Shown piece after piece: positions 33,206-44,139 of a DNA stretch of 64,000 nt (the stretch's first letter is position 1; the number at the start of each line of letters is the position of its first letter). The position numbers and the translations under genes were made by a program. Below the pieces are notes generated by a model. That model saw only the letters and a list, made by a program, of their open reading frames with translations. It was not told where the DNA came from and did no database searches. The DNA comes from Pisaster brevispinus (Eukaryota > Echinodermata > Asteroidea > Forcipulatida > Asteriidae), in the NCBI GenBank assembly GCA_023634235.1, contig JAMKCF010000007.1:17242592-17306591 (forward strand), in the 5' to 3' direction.

Positions 33206-33901
33206 CACTCTAAAAACACCCAGTTCGGAATTGACCTAGATTCCTTTAGTCAAGGCCTTCGTGGCTTGGACAGCTTCGTAGAGCCGCGATCCCAAGCGAC
33301 TGGAAGGGGAGACTACGCACATGAGTGGCAAAGCCACGAAGGGCCTTTTCCAACTAGTTTGCAGTTTCTAATGTTTTTTCTTTATTCTCTCGATTTTTGC
33401 TACCCAAATGGTAGCAAAAGTCCAGGCCAATCAGAAGCGACCGGGGTCAGCGGGTCGGCATACATTAACAATTTATGCAAATTAACAAATATACCAAATG
33501 GCGAATGTCTCATCGTGTGTATCATCAGATACTTATTTGCATACAAGTTATGAATAATGCATGTTTCATACTTTATGAATAATTCATCCCCCCAAAAATG
33601 CAAACAAGTTGGAAAAGGCCCTCGTGGCTTTGCCACTCGGCTCGCGGCCGTGGTCTCCGGTCCCAGTCGCTCCGCTGTTTATAAAGCTGTCCAAGCCATG
33701 AAGGCCTTGACAAAAGGCTAGGTCTCAGGGGGGCTCCCATTTCTGGGTTGGGCTGATTTGAAAGATGATTATAAATTAGGATTTTGACTTTGGTCTTGCA
33801 TCAGTTTGACACTGATTGGGGGTTTATACTGACCCATAAACGGGCCAGGCACCCAGTTACCAAGAGTCTAAGTCAATTCTGACTGGGAGTTTTAGAAAGT
33901 G
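33206..33901. mobile_element. CACTCTAAAAAC-type TIR element hosting a nested foldback
   Basis: The left end cactctaaaaacacccagtt and the reverse complement of the right end (cactttctaaaactcccagt) form imperfect terminal inverted repeats that extend inward through gaattgac. The terminal word matches the element at 15754 and the remnant at 21131. A second element (33249-33711) lies inside it. No transposase is encoded. Confidence 0.65.
33249..33711. mobile_element. Foldback element with ~112-bp inverted arms, nested
   Basis: The left arm 33249-33367 and right arm 33600-33711 are inverted copies (gtcaaggccttcgtggcttg against gtcaaggccttcatggcttg in reverse complement; both end ...aaagccacgaagggccttttccaac-like). 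The interior holds two octamer words in opposite orientation (atgcaaat near 33476 and atttgcat near 33535). No coding capacity. Insertion into the surrounding element shows the order of events. Confidence 0.75.
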
Positions 33902-36900
33902 CAGTCCTGATTGACAAAGATCTATTGGTTGTTTTGTAAAAGTTCTTACAACCCTTAATGTTGATTTATTTTGAAAAAACATAATATTGTTTGTATTGTA
34001 TGATGTAGCCCTTTCATCTAGACATAAGCATGAGGCTATTTTGAATATTGAAGGGTTTGACATTGAACTATTCCCGACTGCCTATCAATGAACTTTTGTT
34101 CTTTATTGGTTTGCAACCTAATCATGAATTGACATTTGATGCTATGTAGGAAAACCTATCACAAGGTGAAATTGTTCATTTTGTGTTGATACACACCAAA
34201 CTGTTAATAATATCTAACTCTTTACCAAGCTGCCGTATTTACCAGAGTGTTTGAAGACGGGGTAAACTCACTGACAAGGTTTAGAAAACTGCGCGGAGCT
34301 AAATTCCATGCATTTATAAGGACATTTTCACACCATGAACATGTTGTATGACTATGTGAAGGGTCTTTCAGATCACATCACATGTCCGTACATTCCCTCT
34401 AAAAGTTAAGACCCCAGTTTTGTCCACAGACTCACAGGTGGACTGACTAATGTACTATTTGCAAGGTTAGAAAGATCACTAGAAACATTTATGTTTTTTC
34501 CTCAGTCTTTTATCGGTAAAGTTTATTACATCAAGATGATGCATCGAGAAAAATCTTTCCCCTCTTCAGTGACTCTGTGATTTTAAAAAAGTTGCCTCAT
34601 ATGACAGGAAACAGTCAAATGTATTTGCAAAAAAAAAACCATTAGGCATTTTCTTTTTTTAAATCTCCTTGTTTTACAAGCTTTATATAGTTATCAAGTT
34701 CTCATTTATAGCTTTGCTCAAAACCTGACTCTGTTTCTGATGCAAGCAAACTTTGAACATTTGACTTTTGTTATGTCTTGATTGCGTGGTATTTTTTCCT
34801 CACTTTAATTCTCAGGGTGTTGTAATCCACATGCTGTCTCTAAATCTGTAATATGATTTTTTTACTACCAGATGAACCTGAACCAAAACTGTTTGAATCC
34901 TATTCATCTGCACATCTTTGACTTTCATTCTCATTGTGACAGAATCAATTACACTTAGTACTCGTTTCTGTTTTGCTTTACACTGAAATGACACGCTCTT
35001 TAAGTTCATGTTACTTTTATTACATTACATGCCACACTTTACTCCAAGTCTTCAGTGCTTAGTCTTTATCAGTTGAGAATTGAACTCAATTGCAACTGTT
35101 GAAATCTCTGGAGTTGATTCCTCATCAAGTTTCTAAATCTTTCATAGTTTCCTGCTTTCTCCTCCCTAGGCAACTTGCCATAACTATGTTTCAATTTCAT
35201 TTTCAAAATTGACAGCTAGTGTGCATCTTCTTTGTGAGTTCATGTTTACAAAGGCTTTGAAAGTGGCACTTCTCTTGCCTTCCAACCTTGTTTACCCAGA
35301 ACATGTGGGCCCAGTCTCCTGCTTTTTATCTGATTCTTGCTATTTTTCATCCACCTGTTTATCTCATAACTTCCAAGGCCTTGTTTCCTCCACTTCATCT
35401 TTTAAAGTCATTTTAATCTTCTTTGTCTTTAGTCTTTTCAAGAGCCTTGGCTCCCTCCAGAGCATCTTATTCTGACAGTTGTCCTCATCTTCTCATCTCA
35501 ATCAAGTTCTTCACCTTCCTCTTTATTTCTCTCTAAGCATTTATCTTCCTGCTCTTCATGTTATTGAATACTATCCCTGATGGTGAGCAGTGTATTACAA
35601 TAATGAGGCCATTCAGGTCAAATGAAAAAATACATGGCTTGATATTAAGAAACTAAGATGCAATATCAATAGTACCTCTGTCCAATAGCCTAGTGTAGCT
35701 CTTAAAACCAAGGCAGTATTTTCCAACATCCCTCTTTGACCCTGTTTCCCATTTTGCCCAGACAATTAACTTATTAAACCAGTTACCCATTCATTCCCTT
35801 AACTGGACCAAAGTGTTGAGCAATCATGTAGAATTATGTCTATGAACAAATGGCCCAAGTAAATGTTGTCAATCTTCACCTTTTTTTTTACAAACTGAAT
35901 TAAAAATACACCGAGTACATTTTATTGATTAAAAGAGTTTGTTTAACAACATGTGATCTCACTGTCAATTGACTACAATTCAATTCATGTTTAGTCTGTT
36001 ATCTTTTTAAGATGGTTAATATATAGTTGCACCAGGGCTCTACACAAAGCAGAATGTCTTCTTCATGCTCAGCCATACTAAACTGGTAACCTTATGATTC
36101 TGTTCAGCAACATTGTTTGGTACTTAGCTACTTATTCAGTCAAGGCATGGGGGCATGTATAAATACAGTTAAGGCTGACTGTAATACTTCATTTGAGAGT
36201 CTGTAACCACAGAATTTTGTTGAGAAACAACCTCCAATTAAAACCTTTAAGGGAAAAACACACACACAAAAAGAAATCTTCATTGAAGAAAAGATCAAAC
36301 CAAACTGTTAAAAAACTGAGTGATACAAATGAAAATCCACCATCAGAGAAATGAATATTTTTCTAATTATGGTAAATGAGTCTCAAGTTAGAGTGATAAC
36401 ACCAAGTCGATATCCTTGGTATAAATCTGTTTTCTGCAGAAGCATTTTTCAAAACAATTTCTGGCTCTATAATGTGCTCTGCTTGTCAAATACTCAATCC
36501 TGAACAATTATTTGTTGTTTGAATTATTTCTAACCTATAAACAGTAAAGTGGTATGTCAAAACAAGGTTTAAGGATGAGCAAATAAATATTTGATCTCAG
36601 AACTTTGTTGAAAAAAAAGTACTTGAAAGAGAAAAGGTGAAAAACACCACAACTGGTAAAAACTGCTCTCTGTATTAATCGATCAACCCAAACTGTGGAA
36701 ACAAGTTGATTAACTGAAAATCTTTACAACATCAGACAAGTTGGGTTTTTTCTTTTTACAGTAAGGTGAATAAATCTAGAAAGTAATAAAAGAAAAAGGC
36801 AGTCCATTTGAAGTTGCATTTAAGTGGCTCTTTTACAAAAAAACTCATTCCTGGCTCTCAACCGCGGTTTTAAAACAATGTATAACACCTGAATAATGTG

Positions 36901-37362
36901 TTGTGTTTGTTTCATTTTGAACCTATATACAGTGAACTGGCATAGAAGTGACTGATGAGCTGAATGGACAGATCAACCTGATGTGCTTTTCAGTTCACCA
37001 AGGAAGCAATATTCAAGATATTGTATACTCAGACAACTCGGCCAATCATTCAACAGAGGGTGGGACAACAACATAAATAGTCTGTTCCCATTTTGGTACG
37101 GAGGCAATTATTATTGAGTATTGGGAAAGTTCACAAAGAACGTGGCTGCACAACAGATCCCAGACAGTCAGACGAGGTTATAGTGCAAACCACAGCTGTA
37201 CACTGAGAAAGTTTCGATTAGAAGTATTTTTGGTCCAAAATATGAATGTGTGCTCATTGGGTGCCAGACTAGACTGCATATTGGGCACTTAGTGTTGGAT
37301 ATAGGGCGTGGTCTACCACCCCACCCACACCCCACCCACACCCCATCCCCCAATGTGTGGTC
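33902..37362. other. Gene-poor AT-rich stretch with faint long-period repetition
   Basis: No gene is supported. About 36240-37000 contains diverged repeated words (ctggctct, acctataaacagt/acctatatacagt, caaactgt) suggesting an old duplication of roughly 400 bp. Confidence 0.35.
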
Positions 37363-37430
37363 GTTGTGTCCTTAGAATCTCAGGAACTCTTTAGAGGTTT
37401 TAGGGGGGTACTTCTGTACAAGAGGACATT
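37363..37430. repeat. Left copy of minisatellite-flanking repeat
   Basis: aatctcaggaactctttaga ... gggtacttctgta recurs with changes at about 38430-38510, so the minisatellite is bracketed by direct copies of one flank. A CCCACACC-rich tract precedes it at 37318-37350. Confidence 0.65.
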
Positions 37431-37445
37431 AGTGTGTTATTGTGT

Positions 37446-38412
37446 AGCCCCCACCTACCCCAACCCCTACCTACCCCAGCCCCTACCTACCCCAGCCTCT
37501 ACCTACCACAGCCCCTACCTACCCCAGCCCCTACCTACCCCAGCCCCTACCTACCCCAGCCCCTACCTACCCCAGCCCCTACCTACCCCAGCCCCTACCT
37601 ACCCCAGCCCCTACCTACCCCAGCCCCTACCTACCCCAGCCTCTACCTACCACAGCCCCTACCTTCCCCAGCCCCTACCTACCCCAGCCCCTACCTACCC
37701 CAACCCCTACCTACCCCAGCCCCTACCTACCACAGCCCATACCTACCCCAGCCCCTACCTACCCCAGCCCCTACCTACCCCAGCCCCTACCTTCCCCAGC
37801 CCCTACCTTCCCCAGCCCCTACCTACCCCAGCCCCTACCTACCCCAGCCCCTACCTACCCCAGCCCCTACCTACCCCAGCCCCTACCTACCCAGCCCCTA
37901 CCTACCACAGCCCCTACCTTCCCCAGCCTCTACCTACCCCAGCCCCTACCTACCCCAGCCCCTACCTACCACAGCCCCTACCTACCCCAGCCCCTACCTA
38001 CCCCAGCCCCTACCTACCCCAGCCCCTACCTACCCCAGCCCCTAACTTCCCCAGCCCCTACCTACCCCAGCCCCTACCTACCCCAGCCCCTACCTACCCC
38101 AGCCCCTACCTACCCCAGCCCCTACCTACCCCAGCCCCTACCTACCCCAGCCCCTACCTACCCCAGCCCCTACCTACCACAGCCCCTACCTACCCCAGCC
38201 CCTACCTACCCCAGCCCCTACCTACCCCAGCCCCTACCTACCCCAGCCCCTACCTACCCCAGCCCCTACCTTCCCCAGCCCCTACCTTCCCCAGCCCCTA
38301 CCTACCCCAGCCCCTACCTACCCCAGCCCCTACCTACCACAGCCCCTACCTACCACAGCCCCTACCTACCCCAGCCCCTACCTACCCCAGCCCCTACCTA
38401 CCACAGCCCCCA
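37446..38412. repeat. 16-bp C-rich minisatellite, about 60 copies
   Basis: The unit is CCCCTACCTACCCCAG, with CCACAG and TTCCCC variants interspersed and one shortened unit near 37890. The strand asymmetry is extreme, with one G per unit on the plus strand. Because 16 is not a multiple of 3 and no phase gives a stop, all three plus frames stay open, producing an artefactual proline-rich ORF at 37357-38454. The G-rich strand has repeated GGGGTAGGTAGGGG blocks able in principle to form G-quadruplexes. Confidence 0.95.
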
Positions 38413-38429
38413 CTGTGGTTTCTTAGTGA

Positions 38430-38515
38430 GCTTGGAATCTCAGGAAGTCTTTAGAGAGGTTTTTTTTTGGGGGGTGGGGGTTTCTCGAGAGTTGAGGGTA
38501 CTTCTGTACTACAGG
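38430..38515. repeat. Right copy of minisatellite-flanking repeat
   Basis: Direct, diverged copy of 37370-37430, expanded by a T/G-rich run at about 38460-38482. Confidence 0.6.
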
Positions 38516-38960
38516 AAAAGAGTGAGATGGGAACATTGAGGATACCCTCTGCCCAACACTTGGCATATGCCTAGTGTAATAAATATTGGGTGGTGCTATA
38601 TTTGGACCAAAATGGTGTCCAGCAACACTTTGACCAAAGAGAAATGGTCACACCATATTGAATTGTCCTCAGTACACAGCTCTGGTGCGAACAAAGCCAT
38701 TCATTTCAACTCTCAAATCTGTTAACAAAAATATGGGGAAAATCTCCTACTTTTAGTGTTAATAAAATGCTCACAAGTTCAATTGAGAATAAATTTCCAT
38801 GGAGTGGTTTTGTCGATGAATTGATTTTGTAAAAAGCTGATTTGATTGGTATCTTTAGTTGAGATCTAAATGTAGAATTCCTTCGGTTGTTTTGCTTTAT
38901 CTAGTTGACTGTGTGTATGCAACCTCTTCTGCATTGTGAAAAGAAAGTTTGTTTGTGGTT

Positions 38961-39037
38961 TTTTAGCTGTTTCGTAGCGCAGCGCTGCGAAACAGCTCTT
39001 GTTTTCGTTAAAGTTTTTTTTTTTTTTTTTTTTTTTT
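38961..39037 (+). mobile_element. Abortive 5' end of a Helitron-like unit
   Basis: An AGCTGTTTCG...CGAAACAGCT palindrome (38965-38997) followed by cttgttttcgttaaagttt repeats the start of the full units at 39042 and 40070, then ends in a T-run of about 30. It is a third 5' end only 77 bp before the next one. Confidence 0.6.
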
Positions 39038-39041
39038 TTTT

Positions 39042-40060
39042 AGCTGTTTCGCAGCGCAGCGAAACAGCTCTTGTTTTCGTTAAAGTTTTTTTTATTATTT
39101 TTTTTTTTTATTTGTCTGTTTCAGTGAAAAAGGCTTTTGACATAACGCACGTTCGGTCAAAGCGGCCTTTTGCATAGTTCCTAAAGAGCAATTGCAATGA
39201 AACTTTCAGTGATGAAAGGCATTGGTGCAATAATGATCTCAAAACAATGAGGTCATGATGACGTCATCACCTGTCACGTGACGTCATCTTAAAGGTTTCT
39301 AACTTAAATATTTGAAAATCCGTAACAAATCAGCCACAAAAGATCGTAGGTTTCTGTTTTCGGGATTGTATAGGGATTAATTAGGTCTTCATTTTATTCA
39401 GTGTGCGTGACCTCACATGACCTCTACTTCCGTTCGAAACCGGAAGTGCCTCGTAATTCAAAAGTGCTAAATGTTATGAAAACGCTTTCAACGATGTTAG
39501 TGTCTGGCAAGGGTGTGCATTTAAAAAAAAATACCGATGACGTCACAATACACACGAGCGCCCTCTAGCGGCAGGTTGAAAACTGTTCAAAATGGACTTT
39601 TTGAAGATGTGTGTGGAGAAGTTTTGTGTAATCACTTTAAAATTTACACACATGTTGACCGTCAGGCAGCCATCATATGTGTGAAGTTTCAGATCGATGA
39701 CATCATCGGGGGTCACGTGACGCGGCATTAAAGGTGCCTTTTTTGAAGTCGTATAAGTCCCGAAGTATTAGTGCGATCATGTTGAAACTGGGTATGCTGT
39801 TAGATATTGGCAAGTTCTTGTAAATTCTGAAATGACGTCATGATGACGTCATCGCATGATTTTTTATGATTTTTTCTATTTTTTTGCACCTTTTATTCAT
39901 AAATTGCTTACAAAACGTGGTATAATCCAAATTCTTTTTTAAGCAGGCTTGAAACGTCATAACTGCTTTGAATACAAAAAAACTTTCAAATTCAGTTGAG
40001 TAATTTGAAAAAGTTATGACGAAACAGCTCGGCATTTGTGCACAAATGCAATATGTCTAG
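39042..40060 (+). mobile_element. Helitron/Helentron-like non-autonomous unit 1
   Basis: The unit begins with AGCTGTTTCG (paired immediately with CGAAACAGCT). Near its 3' end a second CGAAACAGCT is followed by an 18-bp perfect palindrome GCATTTGTGCACAAATGC (40032-40049), then aatatgt and CTAG (40057-40060). A hairpin close to a CTAG end plus subterminal inverted repeats is the known structure of non-autonomous Helitrons and Helentrons. It carries several TGACGTCA palindromes. Small ORFs at 39537-39731 are not coding. Confidence 0.65.
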
Positions 40061-41092
40061 TTATTTTTTAGCTGTTTCGCAGCAAAGCGCAGCGAAACAG
40101 CTCTTGTTTTCGTTAAAGTTTTTGTTTTTGTTGTTTTTATTTTTATTTTTCAGACACAGGAAGTCATTGACATAATGCACGAATCGTTCTAAGCGGCCTT
40201 TTGCATAGTTCCTAAAAAGCAATTGCAATGAAACTTTCAGTGATGAAAGGCATTGGTGCAATAATGATCCTAAAACAGTGATGTCATGATGACGTTATCA
40301 ACTGTCACGTGACGTCATCTTAAAGGTTTATATTTTAAATATTTGAAAATCCGTAACAAATCAGCCACAAGAGGCCGTAGGTTTCTGTTTGCGGGATTGT
40401 ATAGGGATAAATTAGGTCTTCATTTTATTCAGTGTGCGTGACCTCACATGACCTCTACTTCCGGTCGAAACAGGAAGTGCCTCGTAATTCAAAAGTGCTA
40501 AAAGTTATGAAAATGCTTTCAACGATGTTAGTGTCTGGCAAGAGTGTGCATTTAAAAAAAAAATACCGATGACGTCACAATACACACGAGCGCCCTCTAG
40601 CGGCAGGTTGAAAACTGTTCAAAATGGACTTTTTGAAGATGTGTGTGGAGAAGTTTTGTGTAATCACTTCAAAATTTACACACATGTTGACCGTCAGGCA
40701 GCCATCATATGTGTGAAGTTTCAGATCGATTACGTCATCGGGGGTTACGTGACGCGGCATTAAAGGTACCTTTTTGGAAGTCGTATATCTCCCGAAGTAT
40801 TAGTGCGATCATGTTGAAACTTGGTAGGTTGTTAGATATTGATAAGTTCTTGTAAATTCTGAAATGACGTTATGATGACGTCATCACATGATTTTTTATG
40901 ATTTTTTAAAATTTGTGCACCTTTTAGTCATAAATTGCTTACAAAACGTGGTATAATCCAAATTCTTTTTTAAACAGGCTTGAAACGTCATAACTGCTTT
41001 GAATACAAAAGAAACTTTCAAATTCAATTGAGTAATTTGAAAAAGTTATGACGAAACAGCTCGGCATTTGTGCACAAATGCAATATGTCTAG
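40061..41092 (+). mobile_element. Helitron/Helentron-like non-autonomous unit 2, head-to-tail
   Basis: A second copy offset by 1,032 bp, highly similar throughout. It has the same 5' palindrome (40070-40102), the same 3' palindrome (41064-41081) and the CTAG end (41089-41092). Direct head-to-tail junctions are a known product of rolling-circle transposition that reads past a terminator. Confidence 0.65.
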
Positions 41093-43782
41093 TTTTTTTT
41101 ATAGTTTTTTTATGGGTTTTTTTGAGGGGGGGATATCTTATGAAATAATCTAAGGTAGTTACTGGGCTGTGTCTTTGCATTTTAGACTGTTTTATTTAGG
41201 GCCAAGTCAAATTGAAAGTATTGAAAAGCAACTTGTGTCTGTGTTTGTTTTCCTTTTTGAAATAAAAGACAAGAAAACGGTCTCTGTGTCTGTTTTTTCT
41301 GTAGATAAGAATAGATCTGCTCTCTGTATGCTTTTAGCAGGCCCGGACCTTTATCACAGCAGTCATCTTGTATTGTCAAAGGTATGTGATGTAACTCAAT
41401 CAGTAAGAGACGTTTAATACATTGTTTTGCCAAAGTAAAGAGTCAAAACAAAATTAAATGCAACTTTATTATTAAAATACGGTTAAGTAAACCAATGTGC
41501 AGTGGGGCATTTCAAAAAAATACATGCATAGTAAGCAAAAGAATGAATTGACTCAGCGAGAAGGCAAACTGTGATGAAGGTCTGGTGATAAAAATTGATG
41601 ACAACACAAGGGGAAAGCACTTATCTTGCAAAACCAGCAGGCACAAAATCCAATAGCTCAAGTGGTTTGCAAATATTTTTTAGAAACCAGATATTTATTT
41701 GCTTAAAAAAGTGTAAATTTTATAAATATAAATGATCAAAGCTGAAGAAAGTCATACAACTTAAAAGAAAATTAGCAATGATGTTGCAATTTCCCTTTAA
41801 GTTCCAAATGCTGTTCTCTCGACAGAAGTGCAACATATTGGGGAGGTGAGGATGGGGGCAGCATGGACCTGACTGGGTGTTCGGGAATAGACTTTTGGAT
41901 TTATTTTGTTTAATTGGAGGAGGGCTAAGTGTGACAGGAGAAAGGGTGGAGTCTTGTGTTGGACTGGTTGTAGCCTGCATGGTTTCAGTGGTGGGTTCAT
42001 AACTTTGTTACAATTATTTTGACTTGATAAACCCGAGACATGCAAACGCCTCCCTCCCCTGGCAGGTACGCCTATTCGTGTGCTCCATTGACATCCATCA
42101 AAAGCCAACTATAAAGTGTCCATCGACCTCTGGCTGTGACGTATGCAAGTGCCCGCAATCATGTAAGTAGTTTTGGCGACCTCTGTTGACTCCAGCCATC
42201 TTGTTTGTACAACTTAAAATAGCTGTGCCCAAAGCGAGGCTAACATAGGAAAAGTGTTTTATGGTTGCTATTGCATGTTATAAACACTTTGCAAACTTGT
42301 TTATCTCACCAAGTACAGAATAAATCAGAGTATCACGGAGGGAACGCGTGTAATTTAGGCGCCAGTAAGAGTGAAATTTTATTTTAATGCACAATTTTGT
42401 GAAGTTAACTTAGGCTTGCAATCGTTTGAAACATTCGTAAATGTCTTTCTGAAGTATCCCATTATTCAGGTCAAACATTTTGTATTTCGATTTAGTTGTC
42501 AGACTACTTACAATAAGTTGTTTTACAATTGGTTTATTACACGTATTCTAATAGATTATAAATGAAAAACACGCAGTATTTTTGCTAAATAAAAATTGGG
42601 AGTATTTTTTTCTTCAAATTTGATTCTTTGAACTCATGTAAAATGGAATAGAACTATCTGCAATAATGGGTTAAATTCATAACTTTTGGGAAGATTTTTT
42701 TTTCTGAGACGTCTACAGTTTGCATTCTTTCTCAAAGGCTTTATTAGGCCTATTATAATTTTTTATATATTTTGTATGACATATTATTGATAACATGATA
42801 GTTTAATTATCGATTGGTCACCGCTGGGGGCGCTATAATCGTTGGTTTATCTCATTTCAGGAAAAATCAAATCGTTTAGTTTTTACACTTACAAATTTAT
42901 ATTCCTGTCAACATTTAGGGCCCAGGGTGCATTGATTCGGCCTAATTAGCATAAAAACAAGAATGAACATGTTAAAAATATAATAATGAATTTGATAAAG
43001 TTTGAACCCCTATCTACGGGCTGAAAGCACAAAAACCTAGATGGCCGCAGTAATATGGCAGCCATTTTGAATTACCAAAATGCACTTTACACAGTGCCAT
43101 GATATTATTCATCACTACCACTTTCTTGGGAAATAATTGCAATTTTTTAAATGAAAATCTTTGTGAACGTTAAACTCCTAATAATAGCGGGGCCATCTTT
43201 TAATTCCTACCATGCATTTAACACTGTCAAGTGACACATTTTCCCACCTTATCAAGATAACAAGCAAAAACAAGGGTTAATGTTGTTGAAAAACAGAAAC
43301 AACGATAACATGGTTTGACCAAGGTCAGACAAATGGTTGATATGGTAATAGCTAACCCCAATACCTGCTTTGTAGGGATTTGACCCTAGATAAATATTGA
43401 GACAGCGTTAAAAAGTAACAGACAAAAATATGGTGGCGCACTTTGTGCCCCGCCCCCCCCCCCTGGTCCTGACGGTTGCTAAAGTAAAACTGCTTATGTG
43501 AAATTAAATAAATTTTAAATTACTGTCGCTGGAGGGCCAACCATATTAAGACAATATCTAAATATGCACCAAACTCATATCATTATTCGTAAGCACCAAC
43601 AACCTTTTTTGAATTATAACGTTTTGGAATCATGCAAAATATTGCAAATTATCAGGAGTCCTTTTTAGGTTAAGTGAATAATTTTGCTTGGAAGTTAAAT
43701 GGTAAGTAGAGAGTTGTTTTATGAAAAAGGGCAGCAGCTGGACAGTTTGGGAAAAATACAGTTTTTTGGGGGCGGTACTTTT
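41093..43782. other. Intergenic, no supported gene
   Basis: Overlapping ORFs on both strands (41169-41433, 41720-42108) have no recognisable domain. A stretch at 43020-43110 (atggcagccattttgaatt...aaaatgca) is loosely repeated at 43190-43230 and 45300-45350. Confidence 0.4.
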
Positions 43783-44139
43783 CCTGGTAGCAGCGGCGTA
43801 GCCAGGACCTTTTCGGTGTGTGTGTGGGGGGGGTGGCATTGCTTTGAAGTCGGGGGGGGGGGGGGGCAGGTAGAATGGGTTTGTCAGTGGGGGAGGGGTC
43901 ATGCTTTTATTTTGGAAGGGGGACGCTGCAGTAGGCCACCATTCTCTTATGGCATTTGGTGGCCGCGATAGCGATCCCGATTGCGATCGTTCGCAACATT
44001 TTGATGATACAAAATCGCTTTTTCCTCTTCTTTTTCTGTGAGCACTATCGTGATTTTGTCCGGGGGGGGGGGGCACTGGGAGTTTGTAGGGGGGCACGTG
44101 CCACCCCAGGCCCCCCTTGGCTACGCCGCTACCTGGTAG
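43783..44139. mobile_element. hAT-type MITE with 8-bp target-site duplication
   Basis: The element at 43791-44131 has termini CAGCGGCGTAGCC and, in reverse complement, TAGCGGCGTAGCC. It is flanked by the identical 8-mer CCTGGTAG at 43783-43790 and 44132-44139. An 8-bp duplication and a CAGNGGCG terminus fit the hAT superfamily. The 341-bp interior has long G/C runs and encodes no transposase, so it must have been mobilised in trans. Confidence 0.85.

Noticed and set aside
37357..38454. 365-residue proline-rich ORF and a second 203-residue ORF in another frame
   Set aside because: Both are products of a 16-bp minisatellite that has no stop in any plus frame; several frames are open at once, so openness is not evidence of coding.
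39537..40763. Pairs of near-identical 61-64 codon ORFs on both strands
   Set aside because: They are the two copies of the Helitron-like unit; conservation reflects recent duplication, and both strands are open equally.
43630..44097. 155-codon proline-rich minus-strand ORF
   Set aside because: Mostly inside the hAT MITE and generated by its G/C homopolymer runs.
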